NCBI GenBank assembly: GCA_020637635.1
Contig: JACKKB010000020.1
Span: 1-11,757 of the forward strand
Length of the DNA: 11,757 nt
Source: Albidovulum sp.
GTDB lineage: Bacteria; Pseudomonadota; Alphaproteobacteria; Rhodobacterales; Rhodobacteraceae
Reading direction: 5' to 3'
Position 1 is the first letter of the stretch. Each line of letters starts with the position of its first letter. The position numbers were made by a program, and so were the translations under genes. Below the pieces are notes generated by a model. It was not told the origin of the DNA. It ran no database searches and worked only from the letters and a program-made list of their open reading frames with translations. Of this stretch, positions 1-6,774 are shown piece by piece.

Positions 1-92
1 TCCGGTGCACCTGCCTTAGCCCGCCCGTTCGCCTCCTTGTGAGCCTGCGCCACGAGGAAGCTGATCTCTTCGATCGGATCGCGCTCAGTCAT
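1..92 (-). CDS. hypothetical phage early protein, N-terminus only (runs off window)
   Basis: An ATG at 90-92 opens a frame without stops to the window edge (30 codons, beginning MTERDPIEEISFL). A strong Shine-Dalgarno (GGAGGAG) sits about five bases upstream, and the frame overlaps the end of the preceding gene by 8 nt, as expected in this operon. The visible part is charged and probably helical (DPIEEISFLVAQAHKEA). It is too short to assign a family. Being downstream of A and B, it is an early or semi-early phage gene of unknown role. Confidence 0.6.
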   Translation of the reverse strand, partial: MTERDPIEEISFLVAQAHKEANGRAKAGAP

Positions 93-477
93 CGCGCTCC
101 TCCTGCGGGCTGCAAAGGCGCGAATGCGGGCAGCCGGCTCGGCATGCCCGGTACATCCGGGTGCGGTGGGCGCTGGTGATGGCGAAGGGCTTGCCCTGCC
201 AGTCGAGGCAGGTGTCGCGGCGGATCGGCCCGAGCACCGGGCAGCAGACCGTCTCGCCCATGAGCGCGCCGCGCACGCGCTCCTCGACCCGCTCGACACT
301 TCCCGCATAGCGCTTGCGGATCACCTCGTGCAGCACGGCCTGCGAGTAACCGATCCGCTGGGCCGCCTTCTTGAGGCCGACCGTGTCGACGTAGGAAGCC
401 AGTTCCCGGACCCAGTCGGGGATCTGTGCACCATGGGCTTCGAGCGCGGTTTCGAGCCGCGAAGTCACCGCATTCAT
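85..477 (-). CDS. HTH phage regulator with C-terminal Cys-rich segment
   Basis: This 130-aa protein starts at ATG 475-477, which overlaps the stop of the preceding gene (ATGA), with AGGAGGA about seven bases upstream. Longer versions of the frame reaching to 1035 would lie under the neighbouring gene and are not used. Residues about 32-60 (TVGLKKAAQRIGYSQAVLHEVIRK) read as a helix-turn-helix. The C-terminal half carries C78, C79, C90, C112, C116 and C122 with the phrase GPIRRDTCLDWQGKPF, which I recall from small regulators of Mu-like phages. The Cys spacing could bind a metal, but that is inference. It lies directly downstream of the A and B genes, so it may regulate the switch to middle or late transcription. 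It is not a Mor/C homologue as far as I can see. Confidence 0.75.
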   Translation of the reverse strand: MNAVTSRLETALEAHGAQIPDWVRELASYVDTVGLKKAAQRIGYSQAVLHEVIRKRYAGSVERVEERVRGALMGETVCCPVLGPIRRDTCLDWQGKPFAITSAHRTRMYRACRAGCPHSRLCSPQEERDD

Positions 478-1100
478 GACGGCTCCTCCTCGGCCAGAAC
501 GCGGCCCACAATCTCGTTCCTGTTTTGGTCCCAAACCGCTTTCATCTGCAGGATTGCCGGCGGCCGCGGCCCTGTGTTCATCGCCGGTTTGATCCGGTAG
601 GTGCGCTGCCTGCCCGGCCCGCCGGGATCGCGCACGGAAAGGTAGCCGGCGGCATCCAGTGCCTGCGCGTAGCGCTTCGCCGAGTTGACAGAGACCTTCA
701 CCTCGTCGGTGCTGGCCTGGATGGCCAGCTCGGAGGGCGTGAACGCGATGCCCTTGCGGATCACGTTCCACATTTGCTGCTGGCCGCGGCCCTGGCGGCC
801 GGGCGAGCCATCCCGCGTGAGTGCCGGTGTCTCGTCCTGCGGGCTGATTAGCTTGTAGAGCGCCGCGGGTTTCCCCCCGGTCGGCCGCTCGCCAATGCAT
901 TTGATGTAGCCGCCCTTCACCAGCCGTTGTGTGAAGTCGCTGACGACGCGCCGCTCGTTGACATCTGAGAGATCGACAATGTCGGTGACTGTGAAGTAGT
1001 TGCCGTCTGCGCCGATCTTTTGGATCACGGCCCAATAGTGGTCGATGCCCCGCCGCACGCGTCGAGCACCGCCGACCTGCAATTCGAGAAGAATGCTCAT
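474..1100 (-). CDS. hypothetical phage protein with two winged-helix-like domains
   Basis: This 208-aa protein starts at ATG 1098-1100, overlapping the B-gene stop (ATGA), with GGAGG six bases upstream. The frame is open further upstream, but there it overlaps gene B and has the composition of a shadow frame. Two regions look like winged-helix DNA-binding modules. The first is about residues 18-88 (YFTVTDIVDLSDVNERRVVSDFTQRL, then a wing with GGYIKCIGERPTGGKPAALYKL). The second is about residues 108-170 (FTPSELAIQAST, SAKRYAQALDAAGYL, and the wing DPGGPGRQRTYRI). No catalytic motif is visible. Position after A and B suggests an accessory transposition or regulatory factor, and an N-terminal MuB-type HTH supplied in trans is one speculative option. 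Confidence 0.75.
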   Translation of the reverse strand: MSILLELQVGGARRVRRGIDHYWAVIQKIGADGNYFTVTDIVDLSDVNERRVVSDFTQRLVKGGYIKCIGERPTGGKPAALYKLISPQDETPALTRDGSPGRQGRGQQQMWNVIRKGIAFTPSELAIQASTDEVKVSVNSAKRYAQALDAAGYLSVRDPGGPGRQRTYRIKPAMNTGPRPPAILQMKAVWDQNRNEIVGRVLAEEEPS

Positions 1101-1876
1101 GCCGCCCTCCGCTTGCGTACCGGAGGCTGGCCGGTGAAAAACCCGCCCTTGTAGCTGGTCTGGTCGAGCATCATGGCGCCGGTGTTGCGGCCGTGCTCGC
1201 GCACCTTGTAGAGGTTCACGACGATACGGCGCGCCCGGCCGTCCGACTGGCGGCAAATCTCGGCCAGGAGGTCGTCGCCGATCTCGACATCGCCGACAAA
1301 GAGCTCGGCCAGCGCACGTGCGTCCTCCAGGTCGCAGGGCTGCGCCGCCGTCCAGTCGAGAACCCGGTTGTGAACCCGCTCGACCGAGATCAGTTTCGCC
1401 GGTAGCTGCTCCTCGCCGATCAGGATGACGGGCACCTGCGCCGCATCGTGGATTTCGCGAACGATCTCGATGTTGCCCTTGTCGACCAGCTTGTCAGCCT
1501 CATCGATGATAAGCGGCCGGTCAGGGTCCTGCCCGAGCGTGGCGATGACCTTCTCCGTCATGTCGGCGATCGTGCCGCGAGGCTGGCCGCCGGCCTCGAA
1601 GAGGATTTTCTGGATGAGCGTTTTCTTGGTCCAGCTCTCGCCGACCTCGACGTAGATCGCGCCCGTCTTGTTCTGGGCATAGATCGCCGCCATCGACTTC
1701 CCGTAGCCGGAATACCCGTGAAACACGCCGATGCCAGGCAACGTGAAATCCCGGCTCTGAAGACGCCGCGTCAGCGCCATGAAGGCGGCGACGTTCTTCA
1801 GCATCGCGGTCGTGCCCTGGGCGGGATTTGCGGTGGGGTCGGCGGTACGCTTGACGCTGTCGCTCTTTGTCATCAT
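1097..1876 (-). CDS. B: MuB-like AAA+ ATPase, DNA transposition target-capture protein
   Basis: In Mu, B is an ATP-dependent DNA-binding protein that captures target DNA and stimulates the transposase. Here a 259-aa AAA ATPase shows Walker A GYSGYGKS (residues 54-61), Walker B PLIIDEAD (121-128), a sensor-like strand VPVILIGEE (148-156) and an arginine-rich stretch near ERVHNRV. It lies 18 nt after the transposase gene, with AGAGG six bases before ATG 1874-1876; a second ATG follows immediately. It is shorter than Mu B (about 312 aa) because the N-terminus before the ATPase core is only about 30 low-complexity residues, so the usual N-terminal HTH appears absent. TniB/IstB-type ATPases share the fold, but the context fixes the role. 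Confidence 0.9.
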   Translation of the reverse strand: MMTKSDSVKRTADPTANPAQGTTAMLKNVAAFMALTRRLQSRDFTLPGIGVFHGYSGYGKSMAAIYAQNKTGAIYVEVGESWTKKTLIQKILFEAGGQPRGTIADMTEKVIATLGQDPDRPLIIDEADKLVDKGNIEIVREIHDAAQVPVILIGEEQLPAKLISVERVHNRVLDWTAAQPCDLEDARALAELFVGDVEIGDDLLAEICRQSDGRARRIVVNLYKVREHGRNTGAMMLDQTSYKGGFFTGQPPVRKRRAA

Positions 1877-1894
1877 TTTGGCCTCTTGCTTCGA

Positions 1895-4108
1895 CTATTC
1901 GACGCGCCGGTCATTGCCGGCGCGTTCTTTTTTCGGCGTGCCGAACACGCGGTCGCCGAAATCCTCGTAGAGCAGCTGCATCGCCTGGTATTCGGAGCCG
2001 GCCTGGTAGCCCTTCAGCCAGCGGGCATCGGCTTCCGAAAGGTTCGCCTCCGCGAGGCGTGCTTCCAGGTCGCGCGCGCGGCGGAAGCGGTCCTGCATCG
2101 TCTCCTCGCTTGGCCGTTCAATGCGCACCACATTGGGTGCCTGCGCCGCCGCGTGCTCGCGCTTCTCCTGCTCAAAGATCGCGGCGGCATCCGCGCTGAG
2201 CGGTTCGGCCACGATACCGCTGAGCGCCAGCGAAGCCGCGTCCATGCTGTCCGTGGAGTGGCGTGAGGACGGTGCCGGGAATGCGACCAGGTCGGCGCCC
2301 TTGCCGTCGCGGCGCAGGTTGGCTTCAAGCACCGTGCGCGGCCCGATCTTGCGGGCTTCCTTGCGAAGATCGGCGACGCCGTCGCGGATCATGCGCTCGC
2401 GCTCGGCCTTGACCTTTGCTGCCGTCGCCGCCGGATCGAGGCCGGCGATCGCCGGGCAGACGGCATGGCCTAGGAATTCGGTTCCGGCCGCATCGAACAC
2501 GTAGAGCCTGCCGAGGTCGGCGGGGTCCATCCGGCAGAAGACGGTCGTGCCCGGCAGCACCGTGCCGATCCAGTAGACCTCGCCGTTGAGCCGGATGCCA
2601 GACTTGGTGACCGTGCGCAGTCCGTCCTTGCCGGGCACCGGCGCCAGCAGCACGTCGAGGCAGTCGGGGTTGTCGATCCGGCGCACATCGCCGGTATATT
2701 CAGCCGCGCGCTGGAACGGCGTCTTGCGGCGAAGTCCTTCGTGGGGGCTGTGCGCGTAGGTCTCGCTGCACCACCGGTTGGCGTAGTCCTGCAGCTCGGC
2801 TGCGGACAGTTCGACGCCGAACAGGCTCTCATCGTCCGCGCCGAGGCGGCGGGAGAATGCCTTGCGGTTCTCAATGACCTTGCGGTCGGCGACGGAATGG
2901 CCGACGAAGCCGGGCATCATCCGGGCAAGATCGTGCTGGAAGGTCCGGATGTGCCGCTCGACCACGCCCTTCTTGTGCGGTGAGAACGGCGGGCAGATTT
3001 CCTGCTCGATGTCGAGCTCGGCGAAGAGCCGCCTGGTCTGGTAGCTGGTGAAGTCCGATCCGTTGTCGGTCTTGATCCGCTCAGGCACGCCCCAATCGAG
3101 CAGGCTGTTGCGGACCAGCAGGCCCACGGCAGCTGAAGTCGGGGTCTTCGAGACGAGGATTTTCATCCGCCGCGAGTAGATGTCGACGCAGGCATAGATC
3201 GAATGCCGACCGTCCGTGGTCATCACATCGGCGGGCGAGGCGTCGATCTCCCAAAGCTCGTTGAGGCGCGCGGCGACGGTCGCGCCGGTTGCCGCGAACT
3301 GCACCTTCGAGCGATAGCCGTCGGGATCGGTCAGATAGGTGAGCTCGTGCCGGTGTTCGTGCTTCCAGGTCTTCAGGGCGTGCTGGAAGGAGCGCAGCGG
3401 CGGCAGGTCGACGTCCTTGACCTCGCCGGTGCGCGCATTGACGACGCTGAGTGTCTCGCCGAACTCGGCGGCGACCGTGGCGCGCACATGCTTGGCCGCG
3501 AGATGCGGGTTCTTGGCGACGAGCGCGAGGCAGAATTTCTTGACCCGACCGTCCTCGGCCGTGTCGAGAATACCGGTGCCGGCGCGGTTCTTTGAGGGGT
3601 CTCCGGCAAGCCGGTTGCGCGCGCCCCGCTGCACCGCCTGGCGCCAGCGGGCGATCGAGCGCGGGCTGATCGTCGTGACGACGCCGTAGACCCAGTCCGG
3701 CACCGGAGCCTTGCGCGCCTCGTAGAGGGCGCAGAAGTCCTGGTCGGTGCTGCTGAACCACATCCCGGCGATGTCGTGCAGCTTGTCGGCGGCCTTGACG
3801 ATTGCCGCGCGCGCATCGCGCCGGAAAACCGAAGTCGCACCAAGCGTGGCGAGTTCGTCCGGCGATGCCGGGGCTTCCTGTTCGATCTCCGGCAGCGACC
3901 GCCCGATGATGTCGAGGCGCGCCGCGAGCGGCAGCAGCCGCACGTGATATTCGGTGATCGTCCCGCCGCGATCGGTGCGCTGGCGCACGCTGGCCGCAAA
4001 CCGCTCCCAGCCTTCGCGCTTGATGAGTTCATTCACGCGCCGCTTTGTCGTCGGCATACCAGTGAGTTGCGCGTCGGCGATCTCCTGCGGCGTCATCCAC
4101 TCCTGCAT
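1895..4108 (-). CDS. A: MuA-family DDE transposase
   Basis: This enzyme binds the phage ends, nicks them and joins them to target DNA. The 737-aa protein starts at ATG 4106-4108 (TGATG overlap with the preceding stop, GAGGGGG upstream); M5 is an alternative start. The N-terminus (WMTPQEIADAQ...LIKREGWERF) matches the Mu end-binding winged-helix region. A second DNA-binding portion spans about 95-280. The catalytic RNase-H fold follows, with D289 (LWEIDASP), D348 (IKTDNGSDF) and E384 (GVVERHIRTF). The D-35-E spacing is typical of the DDE superfamily. The C-terminal barrel and tail (about 480-737) include a basic-acidic helical stretch that could contact B. All catalytic residues are present and no frameshift is seen, so the gene looks functional. 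Confidence 0.95.
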   Translation of the reverse strand: MQEWMTPQEIADAQLTGMPTTKRRVNELIKREGWERFAASVRQRTDRGGTITEYHVRLLPLAARLDIIGRSLPEIEQEAPASPDELATLGATSVFRRDARAAIVKAADKLHDIAGMWFSSTDQDFCALYEARKAPVPDWVYGVVTTISPRSIARWRQAVQRGARNRLAGDPSKNRAGTGILDTAEDGRVKKFCLALVAKNPHLAAKHVRATVAAEFGETLSVVNARTGEVKDVDLPPLRSFQHALKTWKHEHRHELTYLTDPDGYRSKVQFAATGATVAARLNELWEIDASPADVMTTDGRHSIYACVDIYSRRMKILVSKTPTSAAVGLLVRNSLLDWGVPERIKTDNGSDFTSYQTRRLFAELDIEQEICPPFSPHKKGVVERHIRTFQHDLARMMPGFVGHSVADRKVIENRKAFSRRLGADDESLFGVELSAAELQDYANRWCSETYAHSPHEGLRRKTPFQRAAEYTGDVRRIDNPDCLDVLLAPVPGKDGLRTVTKSGIRLNGEVYWIGTVLPGTTVFCRMDPADLGRLYVFDAAGTEFLGHAVCPAIAGLDPAATAAKVKAERERMIRDGVADLRKEARKIGPRTVLEANLRRDGKGADLVAFPAPSSRHSTDSMDAASLALSGIVAEPLSADAAAIFEQEKREHAAAQAPNVVRIERPSEETMQDRFRRARDLEARLAEANLSEADARWLKGYQAGSEYQAMQLLYEDFGDRVFGTPKKERAGNDRRVE

Positions 4109-4323
4109 CACGCGCGCCCCCTCGCAAATAGCTCCGGGCAGCGTGCGCGGATCACCCGCTCGTTGGCCTTGAGCCACCTGAGCGAACGGCCGGCGGCATC
4201 CAGCCGCTGCGTGCAAAAGGCGCACTGGCTCTCCGTCATCGATCCCCACCGGGTCAGCCGGCCGCGCACCGCAAGCTCGCGGTCGATCTCCTCGATCTGC
4301 TGGTTGAGGGAGACGCGTTTCAT
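4108..4323 (-). CDS. small hypothetical phage protein (71 aa)
   Basis: This short frame is stitched into the operon by an ATGA overlap with the preceding gene (4320-4323) and a TGATG overlap with the transposase (4106-4110). GAGG stands about six bases before the ATG. The protein begins MKRVSLNQQIEEIDRELAVRGRL, a likely amphipathic helix, and contains a CAFC pair at about residues 34-37 plus one later Cys. It is basic overall. I do not recognise a family. Its place directly before A and its small size suggest an accessory or regulatory role, which is inference only. Confidence 0.7.
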   Translation of the reverse strand: MKRVSLNQQIEEIDRELAVRGRLTRWGSMTESQCAFCTQRLDAAGRSLRWLKANERVIRARCPELFARGRA

Positions 4324-4784
4324 CGCCGCCTCAAGCCGCTGGTGAGCTGCGCCTTGCGCGCGGCGAGGTCGCGTTCGTGTTCTTCGATGAGATGCAGCTC
4401 GATGATGCCGGCGTACTTTTCGTCGACCACGGCAAAGCCGAACATCTCCGGCAGCAACGACAGCAGCCGATGGTCGCCCGTCACGTGAATGAGGGCGGCG
4501 AAACGCGGCAGGTTGATGTTGTGGCTGTCGCGCGCCTCCGACGCATAGGCGTCGAGCATCGCCTTGGTCACCTGCTCACCGAGATAGTCCGACATCTCGG
4601 CGGCAATGGCCGTCCGGTCACGGCCACCATCGCGCAGCGTCTTCGAGATCGCCCGCGCGAACCGCGCCGAGATCGTCGCGCCGCGAACCTCTCGGGCCTC
4701 TTCACCCTCGTAGGTGACCGCAACCTGTGGCGGCTGCCAGGCGAGCAGATCGAGCGTCAGGTCGTCTTTGCGGGAGCGGATCAT
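4320..4784 (-). CDS. CII-like HTH regulatory protein (tentative)
   Basis: This 154-aa protein starts at ATG 4782-4784 with GGAGGA about nine bases upstream, and both ends overlap neighbours by ATGA. Residues about 52-85 (GGRDRTAIAAEMSDYLGEQVTKAMLDAYAS) and 88-120 (HNINLPRFAALIHVTGDHRLLSLL) read as the helix-turn-helix and following helix of phage CII-like regulators, which often carry a phrase like NI.L.RF.ALI.VTGD. The C-terminal part (VVDEKYAGIIELHLIEEHERDLAARKA) is likely a long helix for oligomerisation. By analogy it could activate a phage promoter, but no target is known here. Family assignment is from memory of the motif and is moderate. Confidence 0.7.
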   Translation of the reverse strand: MIRSRKDDLTLDLLAWQPPQVAVTYEGEEAREVRGATISARFARAISKTLRDGGRDRTAIAAEMSDYLGEQVTKAMLDAYASEARDSHNINLPRFAALIHVTGDHRLLSLLPEMFGFAVVDEKYAGIIELHLIEEHERDLAARKAQLTSGLRRR

Positions 4785-5164
4785 CTGCGGATGTCCTCCC
4801 AGGAATTGTGCCCCGAGCCCATTGCGTAGCCGGGCTTGAGCTTCGTGACGCGTCCCTCTTCAATGGCCTGGACCACTGCCTCGCGATCCGCCTCGCTGAC
4901 GCTGCCGGCCTTTGCCGGCCGCCCCGACGACCTTGTCGTCCCTGCCGCAAGTCGCTTCAGCCGGTCGATCTCGCCCTGCATCTTCAGGCTGAGGGCCTCG
5001 GTGCGCGTGCGTTCTTCTGCGAACAACGCTTCCAGCGCGACGAGCCGCTCGCTGAGTGTCGCAACCGTGCTCGCGAGGCTGTTGCCCTGCGCGCGCGTCT
5101 GCGGCTGGCTCTTTTCCGCATGCCCGGCGCGCTCGATGTCGGACCAGTTCCAGGAGCGGCTCAT
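4781..5164 (-). CDS. hypothetical coiled-coil phage protein (127 aa)
   Basis: The start is taken at ATG 5162-5164, which forms a TGATG overlap with the ParB-like gene's stop; a GTG one codon earlier is an alternative. The Shine-Dalgarno is weak (CGGGGCG), consistent with translational coupling. Residues about 28-75 (SLASTVATLSERLVALEALF, then ERTRTEALSLKMQGEIDRLKRL) form a predicted coiled coil. A basic linker follows (GTTRSSGRPAKAG) and then a short C-terminal module with SEADREAVVQAIEEGRVTK. No enzymatic motif is visible. It sits immediately after the ParB-like gene and could be its partner, but that is inference. Confidence 0.7.
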   Translation of the reverse strand: MSRSWNWSDIERAGHAEKSQPQTRAQGNSLASTVATLSERLVALEALFAEERTRTEALSLKMQGEIDRLKRLAAGTTRSSGRPAKAGSVSEADREAVVQAIEEGRVTKLKPGYAMGSGHNSWEDIRR

Positions 5165-6021
5165 CACGCGCGCCCCGTGCGTTTCTGCCAGGCGACGAAG
5201 TCGGCTTCGATGACCGCGAACAGCGCGTCCTGGTGCTTTGGCTGCAGCCGCAGGCGCCTGTAGCTGTTTGTGAAGGAGGCGACGAACTTGTCACGCACAT
5301 CGGTCTGTGGGCGGCCGATCACCTCGGCGATCGCATCCGCCAGGCTTTCGATCGGATCGTCGGCCCGCGTCAGCATGTTGCAGACGATGCGCTGCTGATC
5401 GGCATTCAGCCTCGACAGCGCGACGAGGCCGGATTGGTTCTTCGCGTGGGCCGTTCCGCGCAACTGCGCGATGCTGTCGGGCGTGAGGTTTTCGGCGATG
5501 GAGAGAGACCTGAATATTGCGCGGGTCGAAAGGCCCGTTTGCTCGGCGACCCCCTCATCGAACCGAACGCCGATCAAAACTGCCAAGTTGGCAGTTTTGA
5601 TTTCCCGCTCCGCCTTAAAGGCTTCGCTCTTGCGATCTCCACCTGGCCCAGCGTCGGGATTTGCATCTTGATGCAGGCGCTTCAGCTCCAGAACATACAA
5701 AGCCCGGTCGAGTGCGCTGAGTTCTTGCCGAAGCAGGTTCTCGACCACTTCGAGGACTTGCCCCTCATGGCCTTTGAGCCACTTCGCATCGTAGACCTGC
5801 GCGTCGACTTCATCCCGCCCGAGGCTCTTGAGGGCTGCGAGCCGGTGAAGCCCAGCGATCAGTGCGAAGCCATCCTCGCTCTCGGCGACGACGATCGGCT
5901 GCAGTTGTCCCTGCTTCTCGATCGAGGCGGCGAGCACGGTGACCCAGGCCTCATCGAGATCGCGCAGCCGGTCACCGACGCGGATCGCGGATATCTTGAT
6001 GGTGTCTAGCCGCCGCTTCAT
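5164..6021 (-). CDS. ParB/Srx-fold phage protein (ParB-like)
   Basis: This 285-aa protein starts at ATG 6019-6021 with GGGAGAG about six bases upstream. The N-terminal ParB domain is clear: ASIEKQGQLQPIVV (about 32-45), the signature GLHRLAALKSLG (57-68) and ENLLRQELSALDRA (94-107). A KorB-like linker (GGDRKSEAFKAE) follows, and then a probable HTH at about 158-180 (VAEQTGLSTRAIFRSLSIAENL). ParB-domain proteins bind nucleotide and DNA; in chromosomes and plasmids they spread on centromere sites. Classical Mu has no such gene between ner and A. No ParA partner is visible. Codons 141-150 are written as a perfect 29-bp palindrome (see repeat at 5573-5601), which could be the protein's own operator or centromere-like site. 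Confidence 0.85.
   Translation of the reverse strand: MKRRLDTIKISAIRVGDRLRDLDEAWVTVLAASIEKQGQLQPIVVAESEDGFALIAGLHRLAALKSLGRDEVDAQVYDAKWLKGHEGQVLEVVENLLRQELSALDRALYVLELKRLHQDANPDAGPGGDRKSEAFKAEREIKTANLAVLIGVRFDEGVAEQTGLSTRAIFRSLSIAENLTPDSIAQLRGTAHAKNQSGLVALSRLNADQQRIVCNMLTRADDPIESLADAIAEVIGRPQTDVRDKFVASFTNSYRRLRLQPKHQDALFAVIEADFVAWQKRTGRA
5573..5601. repeat. perfect 29-bp palindrome inside the ParB-like gene
   Basis: The left arm ATCAAAACTGCCAA (5573-5586) and right arm TTGGCAGTTTTGAT (5588-5601) are exact reverse complements around a single G at 5587. A 14-bp perfect dyad is not expected by chance in a window this size. It is AT-richer than its surroundings. As RNA it would give a 13-bp stem with a 3-nt loop on either strand. 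It lies in frame, encoding IKTANLAVLI, so both base pairing and coding are maintained. Confidence 0.9.
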
Positions 6022-6069
6022 GCTGCTCTCCCTGTGTTCAAGCGGGTGAGGCAGAGGGGATAGGGCGCG

Positions 6070-6324
6070 ATGAGTGACGGCGAGATTGACGAAGTCGCTG
6101 AGGGGATTGCGATCGATTTTGCTCTAAAGGCAATCGCATGCGAGGTCGCAAGGCAGTCCGGCGATGCCGAGAAGACGGCTCGCAACATGTTCGATATGAG
6201 CTGCGCGATGTTGGAAGCCCTCGAGCGGGCAACCCGAAATCCCGTCGGATTACGAAAAAGACGGGCGGAAATAGTCGAGACGTTGAGGTCGTTGTTCGAC
6301 ATCACCGACGCCCCTCCTCGTTGA
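6070..6324 (+). CDS. small hypothetical protein encoded antisense to the early operon
   Basis: This 84-aa frame (MSDGEIDEVAEGIAIDFALK...) has balanced charges, likely amphipathic helices (AIACEVARQSG, MFDMSCAMLEALERA, RKRRAEIVETLRSLFDI) and a coding-like base pattern: by hand count GC is about 58, 46 and 65 percent at codon positions 1, 2 and 3. A GAGGGG lies ten bases, and an AGGG four bases, before the ATG. GC3 is lower than in the neighbouring phage genes, which may mark a separately acquired (moron-like) gene. Its end overlaps the 52-aa gene on the other strand by 23 nt. The competing - strand frame at 6018-6302 fits the operon junctions better but has a poor composition (no Glu, two Asp in 94 aa). 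No family is recognised. Confidence 0.55.
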   Translation: MSDGEIDEVAEGIAIDFALKAIACEVARQSGDAEKTARNMFDMSCAMLEALERATRNPVGLRKRRAEIVETLRSLFDITDAPPR

Positions 6325-6460
6325 GTATCTGCAACGCTTGAGAGACGGTGATCTTGCGGGCTTCCTGCCGCAGCTCGCGCAAACCTTCGCGCAGCGCCCG
6401 TTCGTAGAGCCGGAGCTCCTCTTCGGTCTTCGGGCATTTGGAGAAGTCGATCTCGGTCAT
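6302..6460 (-). CDS. small hypothetical phage protein (52 aa)
   Basis: ATG 6458-6460 overlaps the preceding gene's stop (ATGA), with GGAGG six bases upstream (6467-6471). The frame runs 52 codons to TGA at 6302-6304. The product begins MTEIDFSKCPKTEEELRLYE, is highly charged and almost entirely helical, and has one Cys. Charge balance, Shine-Dalgarno and operon overlap all support coding despite the length. The function is unknown. Confidence 0.65.
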   Translation of the reverse strand: MTEIDFSKCPKTEEELRLYERALREGLRELRQEARKITVSQALQILNEEGRR

Positions 6461-6774
6461 GTTGTGCCTCCGCATTTCTCGATCCGGTCGGCAAGGGTGC
6501 GCAGCTGCTTTGCGATGTCGGCCAGGTCGTTGGATGAAATCGGGGCCAGTGCCAGCATCGGCCGCCTGATCTCGCCAGCTCGGACACGCAGCGCCCAGCG
6601 ATAGAACGCTGATCGGGAGACCGGAGGCACGCTCGTCCCGGCAAGCCGCTCGTTCAGCCCTCGGTGGATGGCGTCATGCGTCTTTGTTTGGGCGAGCACC
6701 TCGTCATGCGCCCATGCAACGGCTTCGGGTTCTGTGTCGGCAGCGATCTGGATACTTGAGAGCCAGCCAGTCAT
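6457..6774 (-). CDS. DUF3486-like (Mu gp27-like) small protein, tentative
   Basis: This 105-aa protein starts at ATG 6772-6774, overlapping the ner stop (ATGA), with GGAGGG six bases upstream. Residues about 19-68 (VAWAHDEVLAQTKTHDAIHRGL, then VPPVSRSAFYRWALRVRAGE) resemble the N-terminal helical/HTH segment of DUF3486 proteins, where a phrase like ISRSAL.RY is typical. In Mu that family (gp27) is a late-region protein linked to DNA packaging; here the protein is short and in the early operon, so a regulatory DNA-binding role is more likely. The C-terminus (SSNDLADIAKQLRTLADRIE) is a short coiled helix. Confidence 0.65.
   Translation of the reverse strand: MTGWLSSIQIAADTEPEAVAWAHDEVLAQTKTHDAIHRGLNERLAGTSVPPVSRSAFYRWALRVRAGEIRRPMLALAPISSNDLADIAKQLRTLADRIEKCGGTT

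Noticed and set aside
1448..2266. 272-aa + strand frame opposite genes A and B
   Set aside because: It is a His/Arg-rich shadow of clear transposase and ATPase genes in a GC-rich genome.
5056..6009. 317-aa + strand frame opposite the ParB-like gene
   Set aside because: It is the complement of a well-supported ParB-domain gene, with no recognisable domain of its own.
6018..6302. 94-aa - strand frame between the 52-aa gene and the ParB-like gene
   Set aside because: It has a strong ribosome site and perfect operon overlaps, but no Glu, only two Asp, very high Ser content and a GC2-above-GC1 pattern typical of the complement of a real gene. It is kept as a finding, not as a feature.
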